A stretch of DNA of 64,000 nt from assembly GCA_029582165.1 (NCBI GenBank), contig CM055881.1:21536594-21600593 (forward strand), read 5' to 3'. This document shows positions 18,675 through 30,025 of the stretch, one piece after another (positions within the stretch are counted from its first letter, which is position 1; each line of letters opens with the position of its first letter). Source of the DNA: Portulaca oleracea (lineage: Eukaryota; Streptophyta; Magnoliopsida; Caryophyllales; Portulacaceae). A program made the position numbers and the translations under genes. The notes below the pieces were generated by a model that worked only from the letters and a program-made list of their open reading frames with translations, was not told the DNA's origin and made no database searches.

Positions 18675-20916
18675 TGTTTGGTCGTAATTTTTGTGGTTTT
18701 TGAGTTAGGGTTGTCGGTCCACAGGGATGGGTGTTAGGTTTAATTTAGGTAATTGGTTTGTGTACAAGGGATTTTCTCAATGCGGTAAGCAATAAATTAT
18801 GTAAATAAGCAATAAACTAACCTAAACATGATGATAATTGAGAAAGCCATAAAAGATGAAAGCAACTAAAAGCATGAAATTAAGGAAGCAATAAAACTAA
18901 GACTAATTAATGAAATTAGGAACAAGAGATTATACCTTTGATGATCCAAACTTTCACTAATCTTCAATCTACTTGGATTTCTCCCGAACAAACAAGAAAT
19001 CGTGAATTGGATTACTAAGAATCCCCAAATCCCCACTTGAGAGTGGAATTTGTGACCCTTAATCCCCCTTTTCACTAAAAGTTGGATTGGATGTTTTTGT
19101 GGCTAACACTATGAACTTTCAAAGGAAAAAGTAAATCGAAACTAAGCACAAGGTAATAAAGATTAATGAAGGCTGAAATTACTTGAAGAAAATTGATTAC
19201 AATCAAGCATCCTAAAAGCTTGAAGAACAAGACAAGAGAGAAAACTTAGAGAGAGAAAATAGAGTTTAATTAAGAAAGCATTAAAAACCCCTAATTACAA
19301 ACTAAAAACTTCAACTAATTGTTTCTAAAAGAGTCGCAGCTATTACTCTTTATAATACCCTAAGTTTGTTTCACAAAACGCAGCACTTTGTTCCCAGATT
19401 ATACGCAGAATTTGGAATTGGCTCGGGCGAGCCAAAATCCGCCGCGAGCAGCGCTCGTTACTGTCGCCGTTCTTGACTTCTTCTAGCTCGAAGCCCAGCT
19501 CGGCCAAGCAGGATTCTTGCTCGGGCGAGCAGGCTTTCTGTCCCTTCAATGCCTTAGCCGATTTTATCGAATTTTTCCTAGTTGATGCACGAAGCCTTTC
19601 GGCCGAGCAGATTCTTGCTCGCAGCAGAGCTCTCTCTCGCCACCTCCTTGGTTCAAATTTTACTCGACTATTTTTCTGTTCTCCAGAACACCGCCGCGAG
19701 CCACCATTCTCGCTCGGTGAGCGGACCTATGTCTCACCCGATTGGCAAGTTTTGCTCGTTTGTCGCCTTTTTCGATCGCTTACTTATTTTCCTACAAACT
19801 ACAAAACTCATAACTAGAATAACACACGGTTAGAACATACAAAACTCCTAATAAAGAGAAGAATTCGTCTCGAACGAGATCGAACACCACTCCACACAAG
19901 GGTTGCTGCTCGAGCAAACTAAAAACAAAGAAAAGAACTAGAAAGAGAAACTAAAAAAAAAACTAACTCACTTTCGCAGAATCGCGGATGCATTTAGCAT
20001 ATCAAGCCCTTTAAACCCCGTGGCCGGGTGGGCGAGGTAGTTCTCGTGAGGGTTTATAGCAAATATACCACAAAGCCATAGAAAAAGGAGCGAGGAAGGT
20101 GAAAAACAAAACAAGTTCAAAAGAAAGAAAAAGAGAATCGCTGCGTTCAATGAATCAAGTGTTTTCAATTAAGAAAAGCGGTATTAATCCTCCGAAGGAA
20201 CCGTTATGAGCATCTCACAACGTCTAACCCAAACAACTGCCAATCTTAGAAATTTTTAAACCAAAACACTTCCTGATGAGCAAAATACCTCGTGTATATG
20301 TGCAAGTGGGCTCTAGTCGGTTTTTCCTATCCTAAACCAGACAATCAGAGTTGTTCTCATGCTCAAGCTCGGAATTATCTATCTTACTTCACTCTTGGTT
20401 TTTCTTTTAACCTCTCTTTTCTTTCTTTTTCTTACTTTGCTCTTTCTTTTACTTTGCTCTTTCTTTTTACTTTTCTCTTTCTTACCATTCTTTTGCTCAA
20501 CTCTTTTTTTTCTTTGCTTCGCTCTTTTCTTTCTTTTCAAAACCTACGCTCTTTTATTTCCACTCAATCCGTTTTGTGTCTTTTAGAGCGTTTGTGTCGG
20601 GTTTTGCGGGATTTAAGCACCGGCCTTCGCAAAGGGTTACCCTCCCTGCTGGGTTTCTCCATACGTGAGTCATTGCACTTAAGGGGCATAGGGTGCCGAT
20701 CCACCCAAACCAACCCATGACGGTAGGCCCGACAATAATTATTTAATGCATTAATTAAGAGCTTAAGCAATTGAACAACTAAAACCGTCTAACTCAGGTA
20801 AGAATTCACAGTCAAAGCGTGCAAGAACTCAGGTAAGAATTCACAGTCAAAACGAAAACTTTGAAGGTTTTTCACTCCCTTTTTGCTCCTTTTCACAAAA
20901 TTTTTTTCAAATTTTT
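18675..20916 (-). repeat. Inverted LTR copy of the inner element
   Basis: Read on the minus strand it matches the inner element's LTR from about base 73 to its last base. It is ~205 bp shorter because of an internal deletion near 20825-20855. There the 25-bp word around CAGGTAAGAATTCACAGTC occurs twice (20792 and 20827, 35 bp apart). Its U5 end abuts the target duplication GGAGT. It forms the left arm of a palindrome more than 2 kb long, with a ~32-bp spacer at 20885-20916. Confidence 0.9.
20395..20545 (+). repeat. Homopyrimidine tract inside the LTR (also at 21400-21560 and 30630-30785 as homopurine)
   Basis: About 150 bp consist almost only of C/T on the plus strand here, and of A/G in the forward LTR copies. 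The run is built from TTTCTTTTT- and CTTTGCTC-like words. It yields spurious Phe/Leu-rich open frames. Such mirror-like tracts can adopt triplex structures, though that is only a possibility. Confidence 0.8.
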
Positions 20917-23331
20917 AAAAAGGGAGTGAAAAACCTTCAAAGTTTTCGTTTTCGTTTTTTTTTGTTTTTGCTTTGTTTCTTGGATTTCGTTGTTGAAATC
21001 AAGAAGCCGTTCTTAATCTTCTTTGAAAGAAACCGGTTTAAGCATTTTCGACCATAACTTGGACAATTGCCATGACTTATCTCTATTAGACCTCTACATG
21101 GAATGGGAAAGCGGAATCCTCAATTCTTGCACGCTTTGACTGTGAATTCTTACCTGAGTTAGACGGTTTTAGTTGTTCAATTGCTTAAGCTCTTAATTAA
21201 TGCATTAAATAATTATTGTCGGGCCTACCGTCATGGGTTGGTTTGGGTGGATCGGCACCCTATGCCCCTTAAGTGCAATGACTCACGTATGGAGAAACCC
21301 GGCAGGAGGGTAACCTCGAAGGCCTGCTTAAATCCCGCAAACCCGACACAAACGCTCTAAAAGACACAAACGGATTGAGTGGAAATAAAAGAGCGTAGGT
21401 TTTGAAAAAGAAAGAAAAGAGCGAAGCAAGAAAAAGGAAAAAAAAAAGAGTTGAGCAAAATAATGGTAAGAAAGAGAAAAGTAAAAAAAGAAAGAGCAAA
21501 GTAAAAAGAAAAGAGCAAAGTAAGAAAAAGAAAGAAAAGAGAGGTTAAAAGAAAAACCAAGAGTGAAGTAGGATAGATAATTCCGAGCTTGAGCATGAGA
21601 ACAACTCTGATTGTCTGGTTTAGGATAGGAAAAACCGACTAGAGCCCACTTGCACATATGCACGAGGTATTTTGCTCATCAGGAAGTGTTTTGGTTTAAA
21701 AATTTCTAAGATTGGCAGTTGTTTGGGTTAGACGTTGTGAGATGCTCATAACGGTTCCTTTCGAGGATTAATACTGCTTTCTTAATTGAAACAACTTGAT
21801 TCATTGAAACGAGCGCTCTTTTTCTTTCTTTTGAACTTGTTTTCTTTTCACCTTCCTCGCTCCTTTTCTATGGCTTTTGTGGGTATATTTGCTATAAACC
21901 CTCACGAACTACTCATCCACCCGGCCACGGAGTTTAAAGGGCTTGATGCATATGCTAAATGCATCCGCGATTCTCGAAAGTGAGTTAGGTTTTTTTTTAG
22001 TTTCTCTTCTAGTTCTTTTCTTTGTTTTTAGTTTGCTCAAGCAGCAAACCTGTGTGGAGTGGTGTTCGGCCTCGCTTCGAGACGAATTCTTCTCTTTATT
22101 AGGAGTTTTGTATGTTCTAACCAGTGTGTTATTCTAGTTATGAGTTTTTGTAGTTTTGTAGGAAAATAAGTAAGCGATCAAAAGGCGACAAACGGAGCAA
22201 AACTTGCCAATCGGGGTGAGATGAAGGTCCGCTCGACCGAGCACGTCTGCTCGCCTGAGCAAAGGTTCCCGGAGAACGTAAAAATAGTCGAGTAAAATTT
22301 GAACCAAGGGAGGTGAGACAGAGCTGCCGCTCGAAAGCAAGAATCCCGCCGAGCCGGGCTTCTGCATCAACTAGGAAAAATTCGATAAAATCGCTAAGGC
22401 ATTGAAGGGACAGAAGGTCGCCGCTCAACAAGAATCCCGCCGGCCGAGCTGGGCTTCGAGAAGGAAGTCAAGAACGGCGATGCAACTGTAACGCCGCCGC
22501 TCGAGCAAGAATCCCGCCGGCCGAGCTGGGCTTCGAGCCGAAGGGAAGTCGAAGAACGGCGACAGTAACGCTCGCCGCTCGAGCAGATTTTGGCTCGCCT
22601 GAGCCAATTCCAAATTCTGCGATAACTGGGAACAAAGTGCTGCTTTTGTGAAACAAACTTAGGTTATTATAAAGAGTAATAGCGCGACTCTTTTAGAAAC
22701 AATTAGTGAAGTTTTTAGTTTGTAATTAGGGTTTTAATGCTTTCTTAATTAAACTCTATTTTCTCTCTAAGTTTTCTCTCTTGTCTTGTTCTTCAAGCTT
22801 TTGGGATGCTTGATTGTAATCAATTTTCTTCAAGTAATTTCAGCCTTCATTAATCTTTATTACCTTGTGCTTAGTTTCGATTTACTTTTGCCTTTGAAAG
22901 TTCATAGTGTTAGCCAAAAACATCCAATCCAACTTTTAGTGAAAAGGGGATTATGGTCACAAATTCCACTCTCAAGTGGGATTTGGGATTCTTAGTAATC
23001 CAATTCACGATTTCTTGTTTGTTCGGAGAAATCCAAGTAGATTGAAGATTAGTGAAAGTTTGGATCATCAAAGGTATAATCTCTTGTTCCTAATTTCATT
23101 AATTAGTCTTAGTTTTATTGCTTCCTTAATTTCATGCTTTAGTTGCTTTCATCTTTTGGCTTTCTTAATTATCATCATGTTTAGGTTAGTTTATTGCTTA
23201 TTTACATAATTTATTGCTTACCGCATTGAGAAAATCCCTTGTACACAAACCAATTACCTAAATTAAACCTAACACCCATCCCTGTGGACCGACAACCCTA
23301 ACTCAAAAACCACAAAAATTACGACCGAACA
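20917..23331 (+). repeat. Forward 5' LTR of the inner element, truncated in U3
   Basis: It matches 30130-32544, ends CCGAACA and lacks the first ~104 bp (TGATACTTCC...). It has many 1-3 base losses between 22040 and 22700 relative to both other copies, for example CCTGCTCG reads CCGCTCG. It joins the inverted copy head to head. Confidence 0.9.
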
Positions 23332-23332
23332 A

Positions 23333-23350
23333 TGGCGCCGTTGCCGGGGA
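23333..23350 (+). other. Primer-binding site (tRNA-Asp type) of the inner element
   Basis: TGGCGCCGTTGCCGGGGA begins one base after the LTR end, identical to the Athila site at 12979. The two elements are related but have different LTRs. Confidence 0.93.
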
Positions 23351-23575
23351 TGGCGTTATTTGGGAGTTTAGAATTGGTTTGTTTGTGAATAGTGTGAATA
23401 GTTTAATTGCTTTGCTTGTTTAGTATCAAGTGTAAAAATCACTAAAAATTAAAAAAATAGAAAAACCAACTAAAAAGAGAAAGTGCGTCATTCGATAGGA
23501 TGGGTTCGACAACCTAAACTAGTAGACTGGTTAGGGTAGAGAAACCTTTAGTCGACCCGCCTAACATGGGTGAGG

Positions 23576-25305
23576 AAGGACCAAGGGTTACCTTGAGCGA
23601 CCAGCTCTATCCATCTTATGACCCGCCTCCATCGTGCTTTGTGTTACCGACCCTACCTCAAGGAGTTACGTTTGATCCTGCATGATCATACTCAAAACCT
23701 ACCTCTTTTACTAGGACGGGTTGGCACTTATCCGACAAAGAGTATAAGGAGTACCTTAGTATGGTCACACCACAGGGTACCTTTAGATTATGTTCTGTTG
23801 AAATATTTGCCCTTCGCTCTGCGAGATTCGGCAAAGAGGTGGATGTATAGTATCAAACTGGGGTCCATAAACTCATGGGATAGTTTCTTGAAGGTATTTA
23901 TGAAGAGGTATTTCCCAAATTCCATGGCAGTTCAAATGAGAAACTCCATCTTAAAGTTTAGACAGGATAAGGGGGAGCCTTACTGGAAAGCTTTTGAGAG
24001 GTTCAATAATCTTTTGTCCCAATTTCCCCACCATGGGTTTGACCTAGTGAGACTGTGCCAGATAGTGTATGAGGGGGTAGACCAGGAAACCCGTGTGACC
24101 TTAGAGTCTATGTGTCAAGGGGGATTTATGGATAAAACTGCGGAGGAAGCTTGGGATTTTTTGGAGAGTATGTCAGAAAGAGTAATGCAATGGGGAAACA
24201 CTAGGGATGAGTCCATAGGGGCACAGTTGTCTAATGCACGGGGAGGGGTTCATGCGGTGAGTGAGAGTACTGGGTACGAGGCTAGGTTTGCTTCTCTAGA
24301 GAACATGATAAAAACCTTAGCTCAACAGCAACTAGCGTCTAAGACCCAACCGTGCGTCCAAGTGAATTCTGTAGAGCAACCCGTGTCTCCGAACCCTCAA
24401 TCTTCTTTGATTTGTGCTTGGTGCCAAGGACCTGACCATGTATATGCTAATTGTCCTTTGTATTTGCAACATGTGTCAACTAATGTGGAAAATGTGAATG
24501 CTATGTTTAACCAGTACCGGCCCTACCAATTCCCTGGGGTGCCAAAACACCCTTTCTTGTCTTACGGGCCGGATAACCAAAATGTTTTGAGGCCACCGAT
24601 GCACCAAGGAGGAAGTTTCCAAGGAAACCCACCTCCCCCTCACCAACATCAAACCCAACCAAGACCACCACCTCAGGTTGCTTATCAAGCACCTCGAGGA
24701 TGCACTCCCATCCCCAGATAGCCCATACCCGACCTCCACCAGGATACCAAGGTGAGGATAGAGGGGATAGGAAATACAAAGAGTTAGAGTCTGGTTTGAG
24801 TAGGGTTGAGGATACGATGAGTGACATGGCGAAAATGGTGAAACAATTGAATGAGAGTGTAGCCCAACTCATGATGTCTAATAGGGATAGGGGAACTTTT
24901 CCTGGACAACCGGAGGCGAACCCTAAGGGGAAAGCTTCTAGTTCATCCTCTTGTGACCCAAACCATGTTAGGGGGCTTAATGCGGTGATTACTCTTAGAT
25001 CAGGAAGGGAAGTGGACAATCAGATTAGAGAATTACCTTCAGATTTGCTTAGGAAACAACATGTGAGTGTTGGACCTTGTGATGAGCTAGTTGAGGATGA
25101 GCCGTGCGAGGAAGAGAGGTTGACCAACTTAGGTGACAACCCGAGTCCTAAGACCTCACCTAGAGTGCTCCCTAGTTCCAATCTTGTTCAACCGGTGGCG
25201 TATAAGCCTTCCCCACCTTTTCCTCAAAGGTTGAGGGGAACTAAGGATCGAAATTTCTTGAAAAGATTAGGGAGACTTTTTCTCAAGTCAAGGTCAACAT
25301 TCCCT
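23576..25305 (+). pseudogene. gag of the inner Athila-related element
   Basis: An ATG at 23576 opens MGEEGPRVTLSDQLYPSYD, which ends at a stop near 23680. The protein resumes in another frame with LKYLPFALRDSAKRWMYSIK, FMKRYFPNSMAVQMRNSIL, YWKAFERFNNLLSQFPHHGF and a complete knuckle CAWCQGPDHVYANC. After a Pro/Gln-rich stretch, a further frame (24700-25416) carries LNAVITLRSGREV and SPPFPQRLRGTKD. A shift at about 25265 moves into the protease frame. There are at least three frame breaks. Confidence 0.8.
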
Positions 25306-25307
25306 TA

Positions 25308-25760
25308 TTGGACGCTATTCAGCAATGTCCTTCCTACGCTAGGTTCCTCAAAGAATTGTGTACAACGAAGAGAGCAACTCAGGTTCCTAAGAAGGCCTTT
25401 TTGGCCTCTAATGTGAGCTCCATCTTGTCTAGTCAGGTTCCAGTGAAATATAAGGACCCAGGATGCCCAACTATTTCCATTACCATAGGAGACTGTCAGA
25501 TTGAGAGAGCCCTCCTTGACTTAGGGGCGAGTGTCAACTTGCTACCTTTACATGTCTATGAGACCTTGGGGTTGGGGGAATTGAAACCTACAAGAATGGT
25601 TCTCCAATTAGCTGATCGGTTTACGAGAGTGCCTAGGGGGGTAGTTGAGGATGTGTTGATCCAAGTCGGGACCTTTGTCTTCCTCAGACTTTGTTGTGTT
25701 AGAGAGCTAGGGTTCAGAGTCCTCGTGTCGAGATTCCGGTCATTTTATGTAGACCCTTTT
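25308..25760 (+). pseudogene. Aspartic protease of the inner element
   Basis: It reads PSYARFLKELCTTKRATQVP, PVKYKDPGCPTISITIGDCQ, then the active site RALLDLGASVNLLPLHVYE (DLGA) and ELKPTRMVLQLADR. A shift at about 25680 disrupts the C-terminal strand, which continues as ADFVVLES in another frame. Family identity is clear from the DLGASVNL block. Confidence 0.82.
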
Positions 25761-26228
25761 TAGCTACATCTAATGCTTGGATTAATTGTAAAGATGGGAG
25801 AATGAAACTGACTTTTGGGAATTTGACTATGGAATTGAATATTTTTGACCTACAAAAGTCACCATTAGGACATGATGAGCAAGAGTGTAATGCTGTGAAT
25901 TGGATTAGTGACCTTGAGAGTGATAACCCTGCCGATCCGGATGTTGCCTTGTGTGAGTGATCTTGTTGAGTTAGGATTCGACCCCGACTGTGTAACCTCA
26001 TTATGTGATTCTGATGTGTTTGACGGTGAATTGCTTTATGAATCTCTGTTTGCCTCTCAACATGTGCCTGATATCATAGAACCTGAGCCACCATCTTCTA
26101 GAACCCTTGAACTTAAACCCCTTCCTTCCGAGTTAAAGTATGTTTTCCTTGGCCCTAGTGAGACTTACCCGGTTATCATAGCTTCGAACCTAGGAGGACC
26201 AAGAAAACAAACTAGTCGAGGTTCTTAG
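25761..26228 (+). pseudogene. Protease-RT connector of the inner element
   Basis: Pieces read WINCKDGRMKLTFGNLTMEL, LKPLPSELKYVFLGPSETYP and VIIASNLGG. Stops and shifts occur near 25960 and 26190-26228. The ELKYVFLG motif is the standard approach to the RT domain. Confidence 0.65.
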
Positions 26229-27062
26229 GATAAATAGAGGGGCTTTGGGATGGACGATTGGAGACATTAGGGGGATTAGTCCATCTATTGTGCAACACAG
26301 GATATTTTTGGAAGATGATAGTGTAGCCCAGAGGGACCCTTTAAGGAGACTCAATCCCCAAATGAAGGAGGTGGTTAAGAAGGAGATTCTGAAATGGTTA
26401 GATAATGACATCATTTACCCGATTTCTGATAGTAAGTGGGTTAGTCCTATACATGTAGTCCCTAAGAAGGCCGGGTTGACAGTGGTGGAGAATGAGAGGG
26501 GTGAATTAGTGTCGACCTGCATTCCATCGGGATGGAGAGTATGCATAGATTACAGGAAACTCAATAAGGCTACGAGAAAAGACCGTTTTCCATTACCTTT
26601 CATGGATCAAATGTTAGAAAAGTCATGGGCACGACTTCTTTTGTTTTCTAGATGGCTATTCGGGGTATACTCAGATTTCTATAGCCCCGTGTGATCAGGA
26701 GAAAACGACTTTTACTTGCCCATTTGGTACGTTTGCTTTCCGTAGGATGCCCTTCGGACTTTGCAACGCCCCCGCTACTTTTCAGCGGTGTATGGTGTCT
26801 ATATTCTCGGACCTTGTTGATGACTGTGTTGAAATTTTCATGGATGATTTCTCAGTATTTGGCACCACCTTTGATGATTGCTTGTCCAATTTGAGTAGAG
26901 TCTTGAGTCGGTGCCAAGAAAAACACTTGACTTTAAACTGGGAGAAGTGCCATTTTATGGTACGAAAGGGGATAGTTTTGGGCCATGTGATTTCAAAAGA
27001 TGGAATCGAAGTGGATAAAGCAAAAATTGACCTAGTTAGGAACTTGACCCCCCCCCACTTGT
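26229..27062 (+). pseudogene. Reverse transcriptase of the inner element
   Basis: ALGWTIGDIRGISPSIVQHR, PISDSKWVSPIHVVPKKAGL and SGWRVCIDYRKLNKATRKDR are followed by a shift near 26620. Then come FAFRRMPFGLCNAPATFQRC, the catalytic FMDDFSVF, LNWEKCHFMVRKGIVLGHVI and IEVDKAKID. A run of eight or more C at about 27050 causes another shift. Apart from the two shifts the domain is complete. Confidence 0.88.
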
Positions 27063-27812
27063 GTGAAGGAGGTTAGATCCTTTTTAGGACATGCTGGGTT
27101 TTATCGTCGATTCATTCGTGATTTTAGCAAGATTGCCAAACCCCTTTCTGCTTTATTGGCCAAGGAGGTGGCTTTTGACTTTTCTGATGAGTGTTTGAAG
27201 GCCTTTAATGCACTTAAAGATGCCTTGATATCGCCTCCTATTCTCAAACCTCCCACATGGGCGGAACCGTTTGAGTTAATGTGTGATGCTTCTGACTTTG
27301 CTATAGGTGTGGTTTTAGGACAACGAATTGACAAAAAACCTGTCGTGGTACACTATACAAGTCATACTTTAAATGAAGCACAACTGAATTACACTGTCAC
27401 TGAGAAAGAGTTCCTAGCTGTGGTTTATGCATTTGAGAAATTTCGGGCTTATTTGTTGGGGTCTAAAGTGATTGTTTTTACTGACCATTCGGCGATTCGC
27501 TACTTGATGGAGAAGAAAGAGTCTAAGCCTAGGTTGGTTAGGTGGGTGTTGTTACTCCAAGAGTTTGATTGTGAAATCCGTGATAGGAAAGGATCTGATA
27601 ACCCGGTAGCGGACCACCTTTCTAGGATAGCACCTGAACATGTGATAGAGTCTCCTATTGATGCTTGTTTTCCTGATGAACGCATTCTTAGCATAGGAGT
27701 AGAACCGTGGTTTGCTGACATTGTTAATTTTAAAGTCACGGGAGAAATGCCCAATGATTGGAATAAGCATGATAGAGATAGGTTCCTTCACATTGTCAAA
27801 AATTTCATATAG
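27063..27812 (+). pseudogene. RT thumb and RNase H of the inner element
   Basis: An open frame of 250 codons reads [78 protein letters not shown] and [11 protein letters not shown]. The acidic residues of the RNase H site (CDAS, TEKE, FTDH) are present. It ends at TAG (27810-27812), where a Trp would be expected before DEPYLFKYC, so only one nonsense codon separates it from integrase. Confidence 0.9.
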
Positions 27813-28502
27813 GATGAACCCTATCTGTTTAAGTATTGTCCTGATCAAATTCTTAGAAGGTGTGTTCCGGATGAGTCTATCATGGATGTCCTTTCGCTTT
27901 GTCACGACCAACCGTGTGGGGGGCATTTTAGTGGGAAAAAGACAGCGTATAAGGTTTTACAAAGTGGATTCTATTGGCCTACCATCTTTAGAGATGCCCA
28001 TACTTATGCCCAGAGTTGTCTTAGATGTCAGAGTTTGAGTAAGATCTCTAGAAGAAACATGATGCCCTTACAACCCGAGATCTTTGTGGATGTATTTGAT
28101 GTTTGGGGCATTGATTTTATGGGACCATTTCCTACCTCTTTTGGGAATGAGTATATTCTTCTAGCAGTGGACTATGTGTCAAAATGGGTTGAAGCGATTC
28201 CGTCGAAAAGAAATGACGCTAAGGTTGTGACTAGATTCCTTCGAGAAAACATTTTCTCTAGGTTTGGGGTACCTAAAGCCATCATTAGCGACCAGGGGAC
28301 TCACTTTAATAATCGTTCTTTCGCGGCTTTGCTTAAGAAATACTCTGTTGAGCATAGAATGACTACCGCCTATCACCCTCAATCAAATGGCCAAGCTGAG
28401 GTTTCCAATAGGCAGATTAAACAAATTCTTGAAAAGACAGTGTCAAAGAATAGGAAAGATTGGTCCACTAAATTGACGATGCTTTATGGGCCTATAGGAT
28501 AA
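27813..28502 (+). pseudogene. Integrase of the inner element, zinc and catalytic domains
   Basis: [20 protein letters not shown] leads to the zinc domain ([34 protein letters not shown]). The core has [36 protein letters not shown] and [16 protein letters not shown], so the DDE triad is complete. A one-base loss at about 28478 shifts the frame before the DDALWAYR block. Confidence 0.88.
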
Positions 28503-28969
28503 CTTACAAGACTCCCATAGGAATGTCACCGTATAGAGCAGTCTTTGGGAAACCTTGTCATTTGCCTGTAGAGCTCGAACATAGGGCGTGGTGGGCTTTG
28601 AAAGCCTTGAATCTTGACCTGTCAGCAGCTGGGGACATTAGAAAGTTGACCTTGTGTGAGCTAGAGGAGTTAAGGAGGGAAGCTTACGAAAATGGAAGAT
28701 TAAGTAAGGAGCGATCGAAGGTCCTACATGATAAGGTGATCCTTAGAAAAACCTTCGTTCCGGGGCAGAAAGTCCTCCTTTATGACTCACGTTTGCATTT
28801 GTTTGCGGGTAAATTGAAGTCTAGGTGGACCGGTCCATTCATTGTGACCGCTGTGTTTCCCTCGGGAGTTGTTGAAATCAAGGACCCCACTAATGCATCA
28901 ATGTGGAAAGTTAAGTCACGAGTTGAAACCCTTTTGGAGCTTCGGAGAAAGTGGATGTGGAGTGTGTAA
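28475..28969 (+). pseudogene. Integrase C-terminal domain of the inner element
   Basis: [60 protein letters not shown] and [15 protein letters not shown] give the conserved end of gypsy integrase. Near 28908 the frame departs from the expected end and terminates at TAA 28967-28969. Confidence 0.85.
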
Positions 28970-30025
28970 CATTCCATGTCCCATATGTTGATCAAGAACA
29001 TTGAGGTAACATCTTTGTATATATTGTAAATTAGTTCATTTTTCTTGTTTGTTTCTTTGTTTAATTCTCTTAACTATGCACTAACGAGAAGGAAGGATCA
29101 TTTATTGCTCACATATATTCACCATTTCATGGCTTGCATACTCAATCTCCATTTACAAGTCATGTGATGATTATTTGAGATCTAATCAGGTATTATCCTT
29201 CTTTTTCTTTGGAGTTGGTTGGTGAGAAAACTCTTTTTCATTCTTTTTGTTAGATTTTAGATTTTTATTCTTTTAGGGTGTTTGTCTTCCTTTATTTCTT
29301 GCCACAATGAGGACATAGTGTGGCCTTTTTGTGTGGGAGTGGGGAGGCATGCATGCCGGCTTTTCTTTTTATGTGAAATCTTTGAAAAACCCAAAAGATT
29401 TTGTTTTGTTTAGGTTAGTTTTTAGATTATTGATTTTGAAATGTCCTGGGAGGTTTTTGCGAGATTTAGGTTTTGAACATATTAGTAGAGGTGAGGAGTA
29501 GTGATTGTGAGCATTTCGCACTCCCCTCTGTTATTTTGCATTCGTTGTGTGCTTTCATTTTAAGATATACATGCGCGAGGGGTTGTGTAATGTTTCTGGG
29601 CAGTGGCACGGCATTTCACCCTTGATTCCCGCCTCATATAGTGAGATTCGGGGTTAAGGTTAGTCAATGATCATGTACATTTGTGAATATTTGAAGTTTC
29701 TTTTTCTGACATTGCGTTCGTGGATCGTGTGCTTGGATGTGCTTAACTTGGCGATCTTCAGGTATCATCTTTTAACCATCCTTCTCATTGTGAATATATT
29801 GTTGATCCATGATGCATGCTTGATTTTTTTTTTTTTTTTTTTTGGTGGCGAACCCCTTGAGTGTGAATGTTGGGATATCATTGTTGTTGGAGCCGTGTGG
29901 GCTCGGGTCGCCACCATTTACTGTTTATTATGTGTTTGTTGTGCGTTTTTAGGTTTTCTACCTTATTTGTGACACCCTTCTTCTCACAATGGGGACATTG
30001 TGAAGTTTTGTGTGGGAGTGGGGGG
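28970..30025 (+). other. 3' untranslated region and polypurine tract of the inner element
   Basis: No third ORF like that of the outer Athila is present. The region contains a 19-base T run at about 29824-29842. The same block occurs twice: CACAATGAGGACAT ... TGTGTGGGAGTGGGGAGG at 29303-29348 and CACAATGGGGACAT ... TGTGTGGGAGTGGGGGG at 29985-30025. The second directly precedes the LTR and is the polypurine tract; the first is a silent look-alike. Confidence 0.75.

Noticed and set aside
29667..29972. 101-codon hydrophobic frame between pol and the 3' LTR of the inner element, considered as an env-like protein
   Set aside because: Its hydrophobic run is encoded by a T homopolymer and there is no counterpart to the Athila third ORF; more likely untranslated sequence.
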